A DNA stretch of 64,000 nucleotides from Anaerolineales bacterium (GTDB lineage Bacteria; Chloroflexota; Anaerolineae; Aggregatilineales; J027): contig JACKCI010000001.1 in NCBI GenBank assembly GCA_020634155.1, forward strand, positions 1,488,001 to 1,552,000, read 5' to 3'. Within the stretch, counting starts at the first letter, position 1, and each line of letters opens with the position of its first letter. Shown here in pieces: positions 32,714 through 41,711 of the stretch. A program made the position numbers and the translations under genes. The notes under the pieces are model-generated. The model had not been told where the DNA came from and did not search any database. It saw only the letters and a program-made list of their open reading frames with translations.

Positions 32714-34327
32714 CTACTGTGCAATAGCACCTATTTCAGCCCCCGCACGCGGGTATCCATACAAATCAAGTACAGGTGCAACCTCGGCGTTGCCTGCCTG
32801 TCTCAATACTGAGTCTGTTACCAATCGATAATCAGGTCGTGTGGAATTTAAATTAGGCCAATCCCCGTCTTCAATTACCCAAAGATCAAAGCTAGGATTG
32901 ACAAAGTGGGTCAATGCTTCTGGAATACTAAAGCCTGTTAAAGACTGCTCATCACCTCTGAAACCGGGTGACTCATCAATGCTTTGAGCAAAATAGTAAT
33001 TATAGCCCGATTGCAGCCCACTTCCAGAATTGACCGCAACCTCATAAGCATCGTAACGATCACGGATAATGATGTTATTATACACGCGCATATCACGGGC
33101 GTCATGATTCAATATCAACGCCCCACGATTGCCCGCCTCATCCACAATTGTATTGTTTAGAATATCGACCGCATGGCAGCCATATACAGAAGACGCCAAC
33201 CCCTTTTCCTCTGCATAAGCATTGTCCCAGCAGGCTATCCCCGCCGCGCCATTGCCATAGATGAGGTTATTCCGCACCACACTATTGCGAACCGACGCCA
33301 GATTAATACCCGCCGCCCCACCGGAGCCATTATCCGTTATCACATTTTGCTCAATGATAAGGTCTTCGCTGATACCATCTTCAATGAATTCGCCAAGGTC
33401 GGGTAAGCCCTGCTCATCATAGCAAGCCTTGATGTCCTGCCAACCCGCAGACCCGCCGTAATCCGCATCCTCTTCTGACCATCCACAGGTATCCCCCGTT
33501 GAGTTTTGCAGCCAGTAGAATAACTCCATAGTGGCAGTTTGCGGGTCAGCGTTAACCTGCAAACCAGACAACTCGTTACTCTGAAAAACGTTGCGGCGAA
33601 TCAACACATGGTCACCTGAACCAGAAATATACGCACCATGCTCCTCGCCCGAATGGGTGAAAATCGAGTCTTGAACGAGCAAGTAACTCGTAGCAGTGCT
33701 GTGTAGGCCCCATTCGCCGTTGTCATGGCTATAAACATCCATCACAACAAAATGGTGAGAAAAATGTCCCGTTTCACTAAAATAGCCGGAGACAAAAATA
33801 CCAGCCCCGTCGTCCGCACCCTCAAAGGCCAAATTTTGAATGATATAGTGGTGGGCATCGATAAAATAGAACCAGTGTCGGAGCCAGCTTTTGCTGGGGT
33901 CAGCAGATTGATCCACAACCACCGTTCCCGCATCACCCCACCCTAAGAAATGGATATAGGCTCCCTCGTCGCCGCCCACTTCCTCCAGTTGCACGCCCCC
34001 ATAATGCCCCGGCATGATGATGATTAAATCGCCTGCTTGGGCCTCGTCCGCCGCTGACTGAATAGTCGAATAAGTATCTTGAATAGTGTAGGTCATCAAA
34101 GGATGCTCACATTGAGCCGTCAAACAAGGCACTTGGACTTCGACCTCTGATGGGCAACTACCCACCGCAGACACACATCGCACTGATTGATAATAGTCTT
34201 GCAAATGGAAGTTCGCCTCGATAAAGGCCTCGCTATCGGGTTCAGCGGGCGGTAATGACTGGGCAAAGCCAATCGGTTGAGGTACAAGAAACATAGCAAG
34301 AACGAACATAAACAACCATTTTCGCAT
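32714..34327 (-). CDS. Secreted right-handed parallel beta-helix protein
   Basis: 537 residues with a signal peptide (MRKWLFMFVLAMFLVPQPIGFAQ). From about residue 75 the sequence shows the beta-helix pattern of pectate-lyase-like proteins: YSTIQSAADEAQAGDLIIIMPGHY, repeated coils such as YIIQNLAFEGADDGAGIFVSG, HVLIRRNVFQSNELSGLQVN, LIIEQNVITDNGSGGAAGINLA and SVVRNNLIYGNGAAGI. These are NosD/DUF1565-like and bind or cut polysaccharide in several families. No catalytic residues can be assigned. Two Cys-rich loops (SVRCVSAVGSC, VPCLTAQC) lie near the N terminus. It is co-directional with the WD40 kinase 15 bases downstream, and may be the exported partner of that sensor. Confidence 0.82.
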   Translation of the reverse strand: MRKWLFMFVLAMFLVPQPIGFAQSLPPAEPDSEAFIEANFHLQDYYQSVRCVSAVGSCPSEVEVQVPCLTAQCEHPLMTYTIQDTYSTIQSAADEAQAGDLIIIMPGHYGGVQLEEVGGDEGAYIHFLGWGDAGTVVVDQSADPSKSWLRHWFYFIDAHHYIIQNLAFEGADDGAGIFVSGYFSETGHFSHHFVVMDVYSHDNGEWGLHSTATSYLLVQDSIFTHSGEEHGAYISGSGDHVLIRRNVFQSNELSGLQVNADPQTATMELFYWLQNSTGDTCGWSEEDADYGGSAGWQDIKACYDEQGLPDLGEFIEDGISEDLIIEQNVITDNGSGGAAGINLASVRNSVVRNNLIYGNGAAGIACWDNAYAEEKGLASSVYGCHAVDILNNTIVDEAGNRGALILNHDARDMRVYNNIIIRDRYDAYEVAVNSGSGLQSGYNYYFAQSIDESPGFRGDEQSLTGFSIPEALTHFVNPSFDLWVIEDGDWPNLNSTRPDYRLVTDSVLRQAGNAEVAPVLDLYGYPRAGAEIGAIAQ

Positions 34328-34405
34328 GAGAAATACTCTCCCTTTCCTTATACGACATTCTACAAGTTTTTAAAAAACTTCGCTTACAATAGGAGGGAGA
34401 GGTTG

Positions 34406-35545
34406 ATGATGAATAGCAATTTCTATGAACGTATTCCCCCCATCCACGATATTGCTCAGATTACCGATCCACAGCACTATCATGATGTGCCAGATGATTG
34501 GTACATTGCTTTAACCGATGTCGAGGGGTCAACCCAAGCCATCGAAGCAGGACGCTATAAGGATGTTAATGCCGTTGCAGTGGCTTCTATTGCGGCCCTG
34601 CTCAATTTGGCGGCAGGTGATGATATACCCTTTGTGTTTGGGGGCGATGGCGCATCCGTGCTTTTCCCGCCCGATCTCTACACCGCTGCCCAACAAGCCT
34701 TGGTCGCCACCCGCCACCTAGCGGCCACCTATTTTGATTTGAAAATGCGCGTGGGTATTGTGCCTGTCAAAACGGTCAATGAAGCAGGTTATCAAATGCG
34801 GGTTGCACGTCTCAAAATGTCGGAGGTCTTTCAACAGGCCATCGTTACGGGCGGTGGGCTAACCTATGCTGAGACTCTTCTCAAGACCGACCAACGCTAT
34901 TGGGTACCGGATATCCCCAACGCCGAGGCCAATTTTCATGGCTTTGAATGCCGCTGGAATGAAATCCCCAGCCCACATGAAGAAACCATCAGCCTGATGG
35001 TCACAGCCATTCACCCCAACCTTGATGACCGCAACGCCACCTACCGCGCTGTGATTGACACCATCAACACCCTCTACGGGGACAGTACCACCCGCCACCC
35101 CTTGCGTACCAATAAGATGAGTCTGTTAACCTTCCCTTGGCAACTCACCATCGAAGCCCGTATCCGTCAGCGAGATACCTCACTTCGTCTGCTCTGGCGC
35201 ATGGCCTACAAAACCTTGTTGGCACGTATGGCGATGTGGTTCAATATCGGGCGCTGGGGTACCTACAAGCCTTTGCTGGTAGGAGCTACCGACCATGAGA
35301 AATTCGATGACACCCTACGCATGACCATCTCCGGCACCCGTCATCAACGTCAGCAACTGCGCGACTATCTAGAACAAGAACGCCTCGCGGGGCGGTTAGT
35401 CTATGGCATGCACACCAGCCGCCACGCCCTAATGACCTGTATTGTCTATGACTATTTTGGCCGTCAAATGCACTTTATTGATGCGTCAGGAGGTGGCTAT
35501 GCCCTCGCTGCTCGTCAGATGAAACAACAGCGCTCAGAACTGTAG
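34406..35545 (+). CDS. DUF3095 family protein
   Basis: 379 residues from the ATG at 34406 (another ATG follows at 34409); AGGAGG at 34391-34396 supports this start. The frame is open 43 codons upstream but overlaps the divergent gene. The N-terminal WYIALTDVEGSTQAIEAGRYKDVNAVAVASIAAL and FVFGGDGASVLFP blocks are those of DUF3095. They resemble nucleotide-cyclase folds, where Asp residues of TD and GGDG bind metal. Whether it makes a cyclic nucleotide is not known. Its 3' end overlaps the convergent alcohol dehydrogenase by 12 bases. Confidence 0.85.
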   Translation: MMNSNFYERIPPIHDIAQITDPQHYHDVPDDWYIALTDVEGSTQAIEAGRYKDVNAVAVASIAALLNLAAGDDIPFVFGGDGASVLFPPDLYTAAQQALVATRHLAATYFDLKMRVGIVPVKTVNEAGYQMRVARLKMSEVFQQAIVTGGGLTYAETLLKTDQRYWVPDIPNAEANFHGFECRWNEIPSPHEETISLMVTAIHPNLDDRNATYRAVIDTINTLYGDSTTRHPLRTNKMSLLTFPWQLTIEARIRQRDTSLRLLWRMAYKTLLARMAMWFNIGRWGTYKPLLVGATDHEKFDDTLRMTISGTRHQRQQLRDYLEQERLAGRLVYGMHTSRHALMTCIVYDYFGRQMHFIDASGGGYALAARQMKQQRSEL

Positions 35546-36517
35546 CACCGCCGCACCGTTGATTTGACTCTGACGTACCCGTTCTAGAACCTGATTGGCT
35601 TGGCGGAAATCAAAGGTTTGGGTCGCCACCTGTACCGGAATCTGAGCCGCTAGTGGTAAAAATTCTAAGGCATCGGCGCGGGTCGCATTGGCAACCGTGC
35701 GGATAGTGCGCTCATGCCACAGCAACTCATAGGGCATAGCGGGTATATCGCTCATATGAATAGCGTTGATACACAGCGTCCCTCCTTTGCGGAGATGCGC
35801 TAACGCTAATGGCACAATCCAGCCCGCTGGCGCAAAGATAATGGCACGGTCTAGTGGTTGAGGCGGTTGGTCATGAGCCGACCCCACCCACACAGCGCCT
35901 AGCTCATGGGCGAGGGCTTTATGCTCGGCGCTACGGGTAAAAACATAGACCTCGCAGCCCCAATAACGTGCTACTTGGATAACAATATGCCCACTGGCCC
36001 CAAATCCATAGATGCCTAGGCGCTCCCCATGTTGTAAATCCGAGACCTTGATAGAGCGATACCCCACCACCCCTGCACACAGCAAGGGAGCCGCTTCTAC
36101 ATCGGTAAAAACGTCTGGGATAGGATAGGCAAAGGGTGCTGGTACCCGCACATATTCAGCATAGCCCCCGTTAGCAGTATAGCCCGTCCAACGTGCAGCC
36201 TCACAGAGATTTTCATGGCCTTCAGTGCAATAGGCACAGGTCAAGTCGGCCTGATGCAACCACCCCACCCCCACACGCTCACCGATGCGGTGTTGGTTTA
36301 CTTCGGCCCCCACTTCAACGACTGTCCCCACCACCTCATGTCCCGGTATCAGCGGGAGCGTGGGGTGCGGCAATTCGCCATCGACGACATGCAAATCAGT
36401 ATGGCAGACTCCGCACGTATGCACTTTAACAATGATGGTATCGGGTGTCACTTGCGGGCGTTCAACTTCGACCAGTTGGAGGGGATGTTGGGGTTGGGTA
36501 AGCTGTAGGGCGTTCAT
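35534..36517 (-). CDS. Zinc-dependent alcohol dehydrogenase (MDR superfamily)
   Basis: 327 residues. The catalytic zinc site is seen in CGVCHTDLHVVDGELPHPTLPLIPGHEVVG (Cys, His, Glu); the NAD fold in GIYGFGASGHIVIQVARYWG. The structural zinc lobe reads D-x-x-C-x-x-C-x7-C (TCAYCTEGHENLC): the first of the four usual Cys is Asp. The closest style is the AdhA-type zinc-binding alcohol dehydrogenase family, which oxidises primary alcohols or reduces aldehydes. No clear SD is visible before the ATG. Convergent with and overlapping the DUF3095 gene. Confidence 0.88.
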   Translation of the reverse strand: MNALQLTQPQHPLQLVEVERPQVTPDTIIVKVHTCGVCHTDLHVVDGELPHPTLPLIPGHEVVGTVVEVGAEVNQHRIGERVGVGWLHQADLTCAYCTEGHENLCEAARWTGYTANGGYAEYVRVPAPFAYPIPDVFTDVEAAPLLCAGVVGYRSIKVSDLQHGERLGIYGFGASGHIVIQVARYWGCEVYVFTRSAEHKALAHELGAVWVGSAHDQPPQPLDRAIIFAPAGWIVPLALAHLRKGGTLCINAIHMSDIPAMPYELLWHERTIRTVANATRADALEFLPLAAQIPVQVATQTFDFRQANQVLERVRQSQINGAAVLQF

Positions 36518-36535
36518 GCTTCAATGATACACCCA

Positions 36536-36573
36536 AATAAAAATCGACCACACCCGCTGGCATAGTCGATTTT
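36536..36573 (-). terminator. Terminator of the znuA-like gene
   Basis: A 9-bp stem AAAATCGAC (36540-36548) / GTCGATTTT (36565-36573) closes a 16-base loop; on the minus strand it continues as TTTTTATTTGGG. It lies 17 bases after the stop of the zinc-binding protein gene and before the alcohol dehydrogenase. Confidence 0.75.
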
Positions 36574-36589
36574 GAGAGAAGCCTAAAAG

Positions 36590-37708
36590 TTATTCGCCCA
36601 AAGCAGCCGCAATGGTCGTCGCGTTGTAGCGCATATAATCCACATAAGTCGGGGCATCGCTATTGAGTGACCCTGTGTACAACTGGGCGATCTGTGCGCC
36701 AGTCGCTTCGGCAATTTGAGTAGCCAGCGTATTGCTGACGATATTCTCAGTGAAGATGGCAGGCACCCCATAATCTTCAATCACCTCAATCAACGCCGCC
36801 ACATCTTCAGCGGAAGGCTCGGCAGTTGTGCTACCACCGGGGATAACCGTCCCCACCATCTGCAAATCATAGCGATAGGCCATATACCCAAGAGCCTGAT
36901 GATTGGTGACTAACACTCGACGCTCTTCAGGAATAGGGGCCAAAATTGCCTCCACCTCTGCATCCAGAGCCTGCAATTCCCCAACATAAGCCGCAGCATT
37001 AGCAGCATAAACATCGGCGTGCATCGGGTCAAGTTCACTCAGTACATCACGTGCATAGAGCGTCCAGAGCATCACATTTTGCACATCTGTCCAAATATGC
37101 GGGTCGCAGCTCCCCGGTTCGTGTTCATCTTCCTCTTCGGCCCCCTCATCTTCATGTTCATGGGCACCACAGGTAATCTCATGCAACATGCCAAGATGGG
37201 CTTCATCTTCATGCAGTTCAAGACCAAGGGTTTCATAGTAGCCCATGCAAGCAGCGTCTAATTCATGGTCATGCTCACCCGCTTCGCCTTCATGGTCATG
37301 GTCGGCGTCTTCACCTTCATGGTCATGGTCAGCGTCTTCACCCTCATGCTCGTGCATATCAGCACCAAAGCTGAGGATATTGACACACGCTGAAATCTCA
37401 ACCAAGGTACTGTTCGTGCCCTCCTCAAAAACAGGCAATAGACCCTCTTCAAAGCCTGCCCCATTCACAAATACCACATCAGCCTCATCAAGCAGCGCAA
37501 TATCTTGCCCCGTCGGCTCAAAGGTATGTGGATTTTGCCCATATTGCATCAAGGACACTACGTCGGCTGCATCACCAGCTACATGCTGAAGCACATCAGC
37601 CACAATCGTCGTGCTTCCGATGACCGTCAAACGCTCGTCTTGGGCTTGTACCGGACTTAAAAGGCTGATGAACAGAGCCACCAGCAACAATAACCAGACT
37701 CGCTTCAT
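36590..37708 (-). CDS. znuA: Zinc ABC transporter substrate-binding protein (ZnuA/TroA family)
   Basis: 372 residues from the ATG at 37706-37708 (GGGAG SD upstream); the frame is open 24 codons further but the chosen start gives the signal peptide MKRVWLLLLVALFISLLSPVQA. Metal ligands of the cluster A-1 family are apparent: His in NPHTFEPTGQD, His in CDPHIWTD and NHQALGYMAYRY, Glu in FTENIVSN. The middle has a His/Asp/Glu-rich loop (HDHEGEDADHDH type) typical of zinc-specific members. It is partly built from a 30-base tandem repeat (about 37285-37350). It delivers zinc to a ZnuBC transporter, but no permease or ATPase lies next to it. A long operator-like palindrome sits just upstream. Confidence 0.9.
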   Translation of the reverse strand: MKRVWLLLLVALFISLLSPVQAQDERLTVIGSTTIVADVLQHVAGDAADVVSLMQYGQNPHTFEPTGQDIALLDEADVVFVNGAGFEEGLLPVFEEGTNSTLVEISACVNILSFGADMHEHEGEDADHDHEGEDADHDHEGEAGEHDHELDAACMGYYETLGLELHEDEAHLGMLHEITCGAHEHEDEGAEEEDEHEPGSCDPHIWTDVQNVMLWTLYARDVLSELDPMHADVYAANAAAYVGELQALDAEVEAILAPIPEERRVLVTNHQALGYMAYRYDLQMVGTVIPGGSTTAEPSAEDVAALIEVIEDYGVPAIFTENIVSNTLATQIAEATGAQIAQLYTGSLNSDAPTYVDYMRYNATTIAAALGE

Positions 37709-37725
37709 TGGAAAGTCTCCCTTGA

Positions 37726-37750
37726 TTAAATGATACAAAATATCAATTAA
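37726..37750 (-). promoter_or_regulatory. 25-bp near-perfect palindrome, candidate metal-regulator operator
   Basis: TGATA (37731-37735) and TATCA (37741-37745) form a perfect inverted repeat around CAAAA, and the arms extend to 10 bp each (37726-37735 / 37741-37750) with one mismatch. It lies 18 bases before the znuA start codon, in an A+T-rich stretch. A Fur/Zur-family or other metal repressor is the likely binder by analogy; no such regulator is in the window. Confidence 0.55.
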
Positions 37751-37776
37751 GATGATAAAAAAAATGGAGAGGGTTG

Positions 37777-40068
37777 TCAATGGGAAAGAGGCAACACGAC
37801 AGTAAAGGTACTGCCTACGCCTTCAGTGCTTTGCACACTCACGCGGCCATCATGCGATTCAATTACAGCCTTGACCAAACTCAAGCCCAAGCCTGTGCCA
37901 CGAATATGGGCGGTTGCCTCAGTCCGTATGCGGTAAAACTCTTGAAACAGATTTTGCAGCGCTTCGGCAGGCATCCCATAGCCCGTATCTTGTATGCGGA
38001 TCTCAATTTGGTCAGATTTTGCAACTGCTGAAACAGTGATTGTGCCCCCTTCCGGTGTGTATTTGAGCGCATTGTCAATCAGGTTATTCAGTGCTTGGCG
38101 CATCATACGCTCATCACCCAATATCGTGAGCGTGTCACTCGGAATATCAGCCAGTAATGTTTGCTGGTGTGCGCCAGCCCGCTGACGGAATCCCACCGTT
38201 AGGTCACGCAGCAAGGCACCTAGGCTAAACGTTTCATGGTTTATCGAGCCACGCTGGGCACGTTCTAGATTCAGAATATCATTGACAATCATCAGCATTT
38301 CATCGCTCGACTTGCGGACTTGCTCTAAGAAACGGCGCGGGGTCTCCCCGACCATATCCTCCAGCATTTCGATATAGCCGATAATCACCCCCAAGGGATT
38401 CTTCAGGTCATGCGAAGCCATGCGAATCAAGCGGGTCTTGAGGTTACTTAGCTGTTCCGTTTCATAATATAGGTTGGCATTGGCGATTATTGACGAGGTT
38501 TGCCACACGAATAGATTGAGGATGTCGCGGGTTTGTGGACGCAGGCCACGCACAGGTGCCGCCACCAAAACCCCAACCACTGTATCTCGCCAAACCAGTG
38601 GAGCCGCCAACAATTGCCCTTCTTTGAGCAACACCCGCGCATCAATCGCCCGCCGTGCAAACGCTTGATCATGCAAGGGTGCTGCTTCAGAACTCGCATA
38701 GCCCAGTTGGCATTGGCGTTGCGCTGAATCCCATAGCCAAATAGCGGTATCGTCGCAATTGAGGATATAGCGCAAATCCGCTGCAATCCCCGGTAAAATC
38801 CGCTCAAGGCTGAGATTTTGACTAGAGGCCACCTGAATGCTATCGAGCAACAACTCAGCGCGTTGGCGGAGTTGGTACTCCACCACAATCATCTGTGCCA
38901 ATAGGCCAATGGCGGGCAAGGTCAATGCCAACATTGAGTCAAAAAGATTGACAACCACCCGCTCGATATTAAACATATTGGCGGAGAAAATGACCCACCC
39001 AAATACAACTATGCCAACCATTAGCATCAGCCACAGCCAGTAGCGATGCCGAGGTAGTTGCCCATAGATTACACTCATGACCAATGCCAGCCCAATAATC
39101 ATCAGCGCTTGGCTCGTATCACTTTGGGGGCGCAAGGCACGGTCTCGGATGATAGTCTCAAGGATATTGGCGTGAATCTCAACACCAGCCATTTGAGCGC
39201 CGTTGATACTCGTCGGCACTGTGTAAATGTCCGATTGTCCGGCGCTATTCATGAGACCCACCAGCACGATTTTGTCCTCGAACACAGCGGGATCGATAGT
39301 CCCCTCCACTACCGCCTTAAACGAATAGACCGGAAAGCTGGCTGGTTTGCCAAAATAGTTAATCATCATGCGGTCTTGGTCATCTAACCAAAGGGGACGC
39401 TCATCCGTCAACCACACCCAATTACCTTCCCACCGCACCAATTCAGAAATAAGCGAAGATGGGATGCGTAAATAGGCCAGATAGGTAACCACATCAAAGG
39501 AATACCATGTATCCCCCAACCGCATCGGTATCCAGCGTACAGCACCATCCGAATCCGCCACGACATTGGTCGCGCCGAGGTAATCAACCACCCCGCGCAG
39601 AGTTGCAGTAGGCCGGACAAATTGCGTTGGTTGGAATGGGTCACCGTTTTGGAACTGTACGCCCACCACAGGCATTACGGTACGAGTCGCCGTGCGACTC
39701 CGACGAGCATCAGTTATAGCCTGAGCGAGTAAATCATCATCGCCGCTCGGTTCGCTAAAGAGAACATCAAAGGCCACCACCCGCGCCCCACCTTGGTTTG
39801 CAATCGTCACCAAGTCAGCATAATAGGAGCGGGGCCATGTCGTCAGCGAGCGCCCATAGGCCGCAAAACTGGCATCATCCAATGCAACAATGACCACCCG
39901 ATCACCAATTGGTTGGTCAACATAGAAGATATTGGTCAGTTGAAGACGTAAACGGGTAAAAAGATGAACCTGCCAGACCAGCAGGACGATTAGCGCAACC
40001 CCTAACCCGACCCTCAAACTGAGAAGAAAGCGCCGCCAGCGGGAAAAGGGGTTGCGTCGTTGTTGCAC
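37777..40068 (-). CDS. CHASE2-domain sensor histidine kinase
   Basis: 763 residues with a GTG start three bases after the FecR-gene stop. A membrane segment (about 16-36) leads into an extracellular CHASE2 domain (about 40-310: RVVIVALDDASFAAYGRSLTTWPRSYYADLV, RVVAFDVLFSEPSGDDDLLA). Three further membrane segments follow (about 325-400), then a GAF-like domain (about 415-540). Then come HisKA with the phospho-His in RMASHDLKNPLGVIIGYIEML and HATPase_c with N, G1 (DTGYGMP) and G2 (GTGLGLSLV) boxes. It autophosphorylates in response to an unknown external signal; the lone receiver encoded upstream is a natural partner. Confidence 0.92.
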   Translation of the reverse strand: MQQRRNPFSRWRRFLLSLRVGLGVALIVLLVWQVHLFTRLRLQLTNIFYVDQPIGDRVVIVALDDASFAAYGRSLTTWPRSYYADLVTIANQGGARVVAFDVLFSEPSGDDDLLAQAITDARRSRTATRTVMPVVGVQFQNGDPFQPTQFVRPTATLRGVVDYLGATNVVADSDGAVRWIPMRLGDTWYSFDVVTYLAYLRIPSSLISELVRWEGNWVWLTDERPLWLDDQDRMMINYFGKPASFPVYSFKAVVEGTIDPAVFEDKIVLVGLMNSAGQSDIYTVPTSINGAQMAGVEIHANILETIIRDRALRPQSDTSQALMIIGLALVMSVIYGQLPRHRYWLWLMLMVGIVVFGWVIFSANMFNIERVVVNLFDSMLALTLPAIGLLAQMIVVEYQLRQRAELLLDSIQVASSQNLSLERILPGIAADLRYILNCDDTAIWLWDSAQRQCQLGYASSEAAPLHDQAFARRAIDARVLLKEGQLLAAPLVWRDTVVGVLVAAPVRGLRPQTRDILNLFVWQTSSIIANANLYYETEQLSNLKTRLIRMASHDLKNPLGVIIGYIEMLEDMVGETPRRFLEQVRKSSDEMLMIVNDILNLERAQRGSINHETFSLGALLRDLTVGFRQRAGAHQQTLLADIPSDTLTILGDERMMRQALNNLIDNALKYTPEGGTITVSAVAKSDQIEIRIQDTGYGMPAEALQNLFQEFYRIRTEATAHIRGTGLGLSLVKAVIESHDGRVSVQSTEGVGSTFTVVLPLSH

Positions 40069-40071
40069 AGA

Positions 40072-41271
40072 CTAGCCGCCCTCAGCCCCATCAGTTGGGG
40101 TTGCTGATGGCGTCGGTGAAGCCACAGGAGATGGTATTGGTGTCGCATCAATGCTGATAATGTCTACCCGTGACAGATCAATGTTCACTTGGAGCAAAGG
40201 GGCACTCATCCAGCCCCGCCGTCCATCTAGGGTACGAACATAAAGCCATGTTTCAGCGCGATTCTTGCCCAAAACGGTTAAGATGTCGCCATCAAATACT
40301 TGGCTGATAATCGCGCTCGTCTCATCAGGGCCGGCCCGTAGATTCACAATCGGACGACCGACCACTGCATCCGCCGCCGCGTCACCAATAGATGTATAAA
40401 GGGTGATGTTTTCCGTAAAGTCGCTGTTGTAGCGGGGTAGCTTATCGAGGTCAACTGCCACCTCTATCAATTCACCCGACACCCACGCAAATCCATCACG
40501 AAACGCAATACGATACCACACCCCTGTTTCATCAATACCCAGCACGGTGTCAATTTCAGCAGGGTCAATGGAGCCAACACGTTCATATTCTATCCCCGGC
40601 CCCACCCGCACATTAAGGCGAATATCCGCCGCTGTTTCAAATGTTGCCGCCACACCATCTAGGGCCGCATCGAGTTCATCAAAAGAGGTAGCAGGAACAA
40701 CGGCACTGAGTCTTTCGCCAACAGGGGCACGCACCCCAAACCCAGCGGCAATTTCTTCACTCGTCAGTTCAGCAGAAGCGGCGACAACGCCTTGTGAAGT
40801 GACAAGCGACGAGCGACCAGTATCCTCAACTCGCACAGCAAACTCAGTGCCGCGCACGGTCATCGCCATACCGGGTGTAATCAATTCATAGGAGGAATTA
40901 AGGTCAAGAAAGCCGCTCACTTGCTGGCGGGTAATGCCCGATAGGACTTCGATGGAGATAGTGAAGCTATCTTCATCCCCTTCAAAGCGGCGAATCATGA
41001 ACTCGGTCTTAGGTTCCAGTTCTGTATCAGCACCTGTACCAAAAAAGGTTATCCGTGCCTCGCCTGTTGCATCGGTACGGATGCTATCGCCTACACCGAC
41101 AATGCTTTCCACACTTATCGGTATCCAAAGATTAGTGCCAGCCCGTTTGACTTCGACACCTTCATGGAGGACTTCAAGAATAGCGACTCGCTCTGTCTGA
41201 GCCGTCGCTACACTAACCCATAGTCCACTACATAAGAGAACCAAGACTATATGGATGAATCGTTTCATCAT
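40072..41271 (-). CDS. FecR-domain protein with two SH3-like domains
   Basis: 399 residues from the first of two adjacent ATGs (41269-41271, 41266-41268), giving the signal peptide MMKRFIHIVLVLLCSGLWVSVATA; the frame is open 15 codons further. Residues about 45-185 are a FecR domain (VGDSIRTDATGEARITFFGTGADTELEPKTEF and TPGMAMTVRGTEFAVRV). Two bacterial SH3 domains follow (DIRLNVRVGPGIEYERVGSID and PIVNLRAGPDETSAIISQVFDGD), then a Pro/Thr-rich tail. FecR plus CHASE2 genes side by side are a common pairing in signalling loci. It probably acts outside the membrane as sensor or modulator of the kinase that follows 3 bases later. Confidence 0.85.
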   Translation of the reverse strand: MMKRFIHIVLVLLCSGLWVSVATAQTERVAILEVLHEGVEVKRAGTNLWIPISVESIVGVGDSIRTDATGEARITFFGTGADTELEPKTEFMIRRFEGDEDSFTISIEVLSGITRQQVSGFLDLNSSYELITPGMAMTVRGTEFAVRVEDTGRSSLVTSQGVVAASAELTSEEIAAGFGVRAPVGERLSAVVPATSFDELDAALDGVAATFETAADIRLNVRVGPGIEYERVGSIDPAEIDTVLGIDETGVWYRIAFRDGFAWVSGELIEVAVDLDKLPRYNSDFTENITLYTSIGDAAADAVVGRPIVNLRAGPDETSAIISQVFDGDILTVLGKNRAETWLYVRTLDGRRGWMSAPLLQVNIDLSRVDIISIDATPIPSPVASPTPSATPTDGAEGG

Positions 41272-41325
41272 AATGGATAGTTTTAAACCAATCGCTTGGA
41301 TATATACCCTATCCATTATACTGCG

Positions 41326-41691
41326 TTAGGAGTAAGCAGCAAAAGCACGAATAGTATCCACAATTTGGTCAATAGAAGCTGATTTGTGTAAACAAGCTAC
41401 CGCACCACCCTCAAGTAAGCGTCGGCTCAAAGTACGCCCTTCAAACTGAGTTAACGCAATAACCTTGATTTGCGGAAAGCGTTTATGAATATGGCGAGTA
41501 GCCGAAAGCCCATCCATGCGGGGCATAACCATATCCATCACAATAATATCGGGTTGAACTTCCTCGCACAGATGTAGCGCTTCTTCACCATCACGCGCCT
41601 TGCCAACAACCTGCAAGTCATCAAACGATGCGACAGATAAAGCTAAAGCATGACGTACTGCATCATTATCATCTACAATCAATACCCGCAT
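41326..41691 (-). CDS. Single-domain response regulator (receiver only)
   Basis: 121 residues, a complete CheY-like receiver: acidic pair in LIVDDNDA, phospho-Asp in PDIIVMDMVMPRMDG, Thr in VIALTQFE and Lys in CLHKSASI. No output domain is present, so it probably relays phosphate or acts by protein contact. It lies 54 bases before the FecR gene and 20 bases after a small gene, all co-directional, and may be a target of the CHASE2 or GAF kinase. Confidence 0.9.
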   Translation of the reverse strand: MRVLIVDDNDAVRHALALSVASFDDLQVVGKARDGEEALHLCEEVQPDIIVMDMVMPRMDGLSATRHIHKRFPQIKVIALTQFEGRTLSRRLLEGGAVACLHKSASIDQIVDTIRAFAAYS

Positions 41692-41711
41692 GGCGGTTAT
41701 CCTTTAACCTA

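Noticed and set aside
37285..37350. Short tandem repeat that could suggest a CRISPR
   Set aside because: It codes in frame for the His/Asp/Glu loop of ZnuA, with no spacers of unique sequence and no cas genes nearby.
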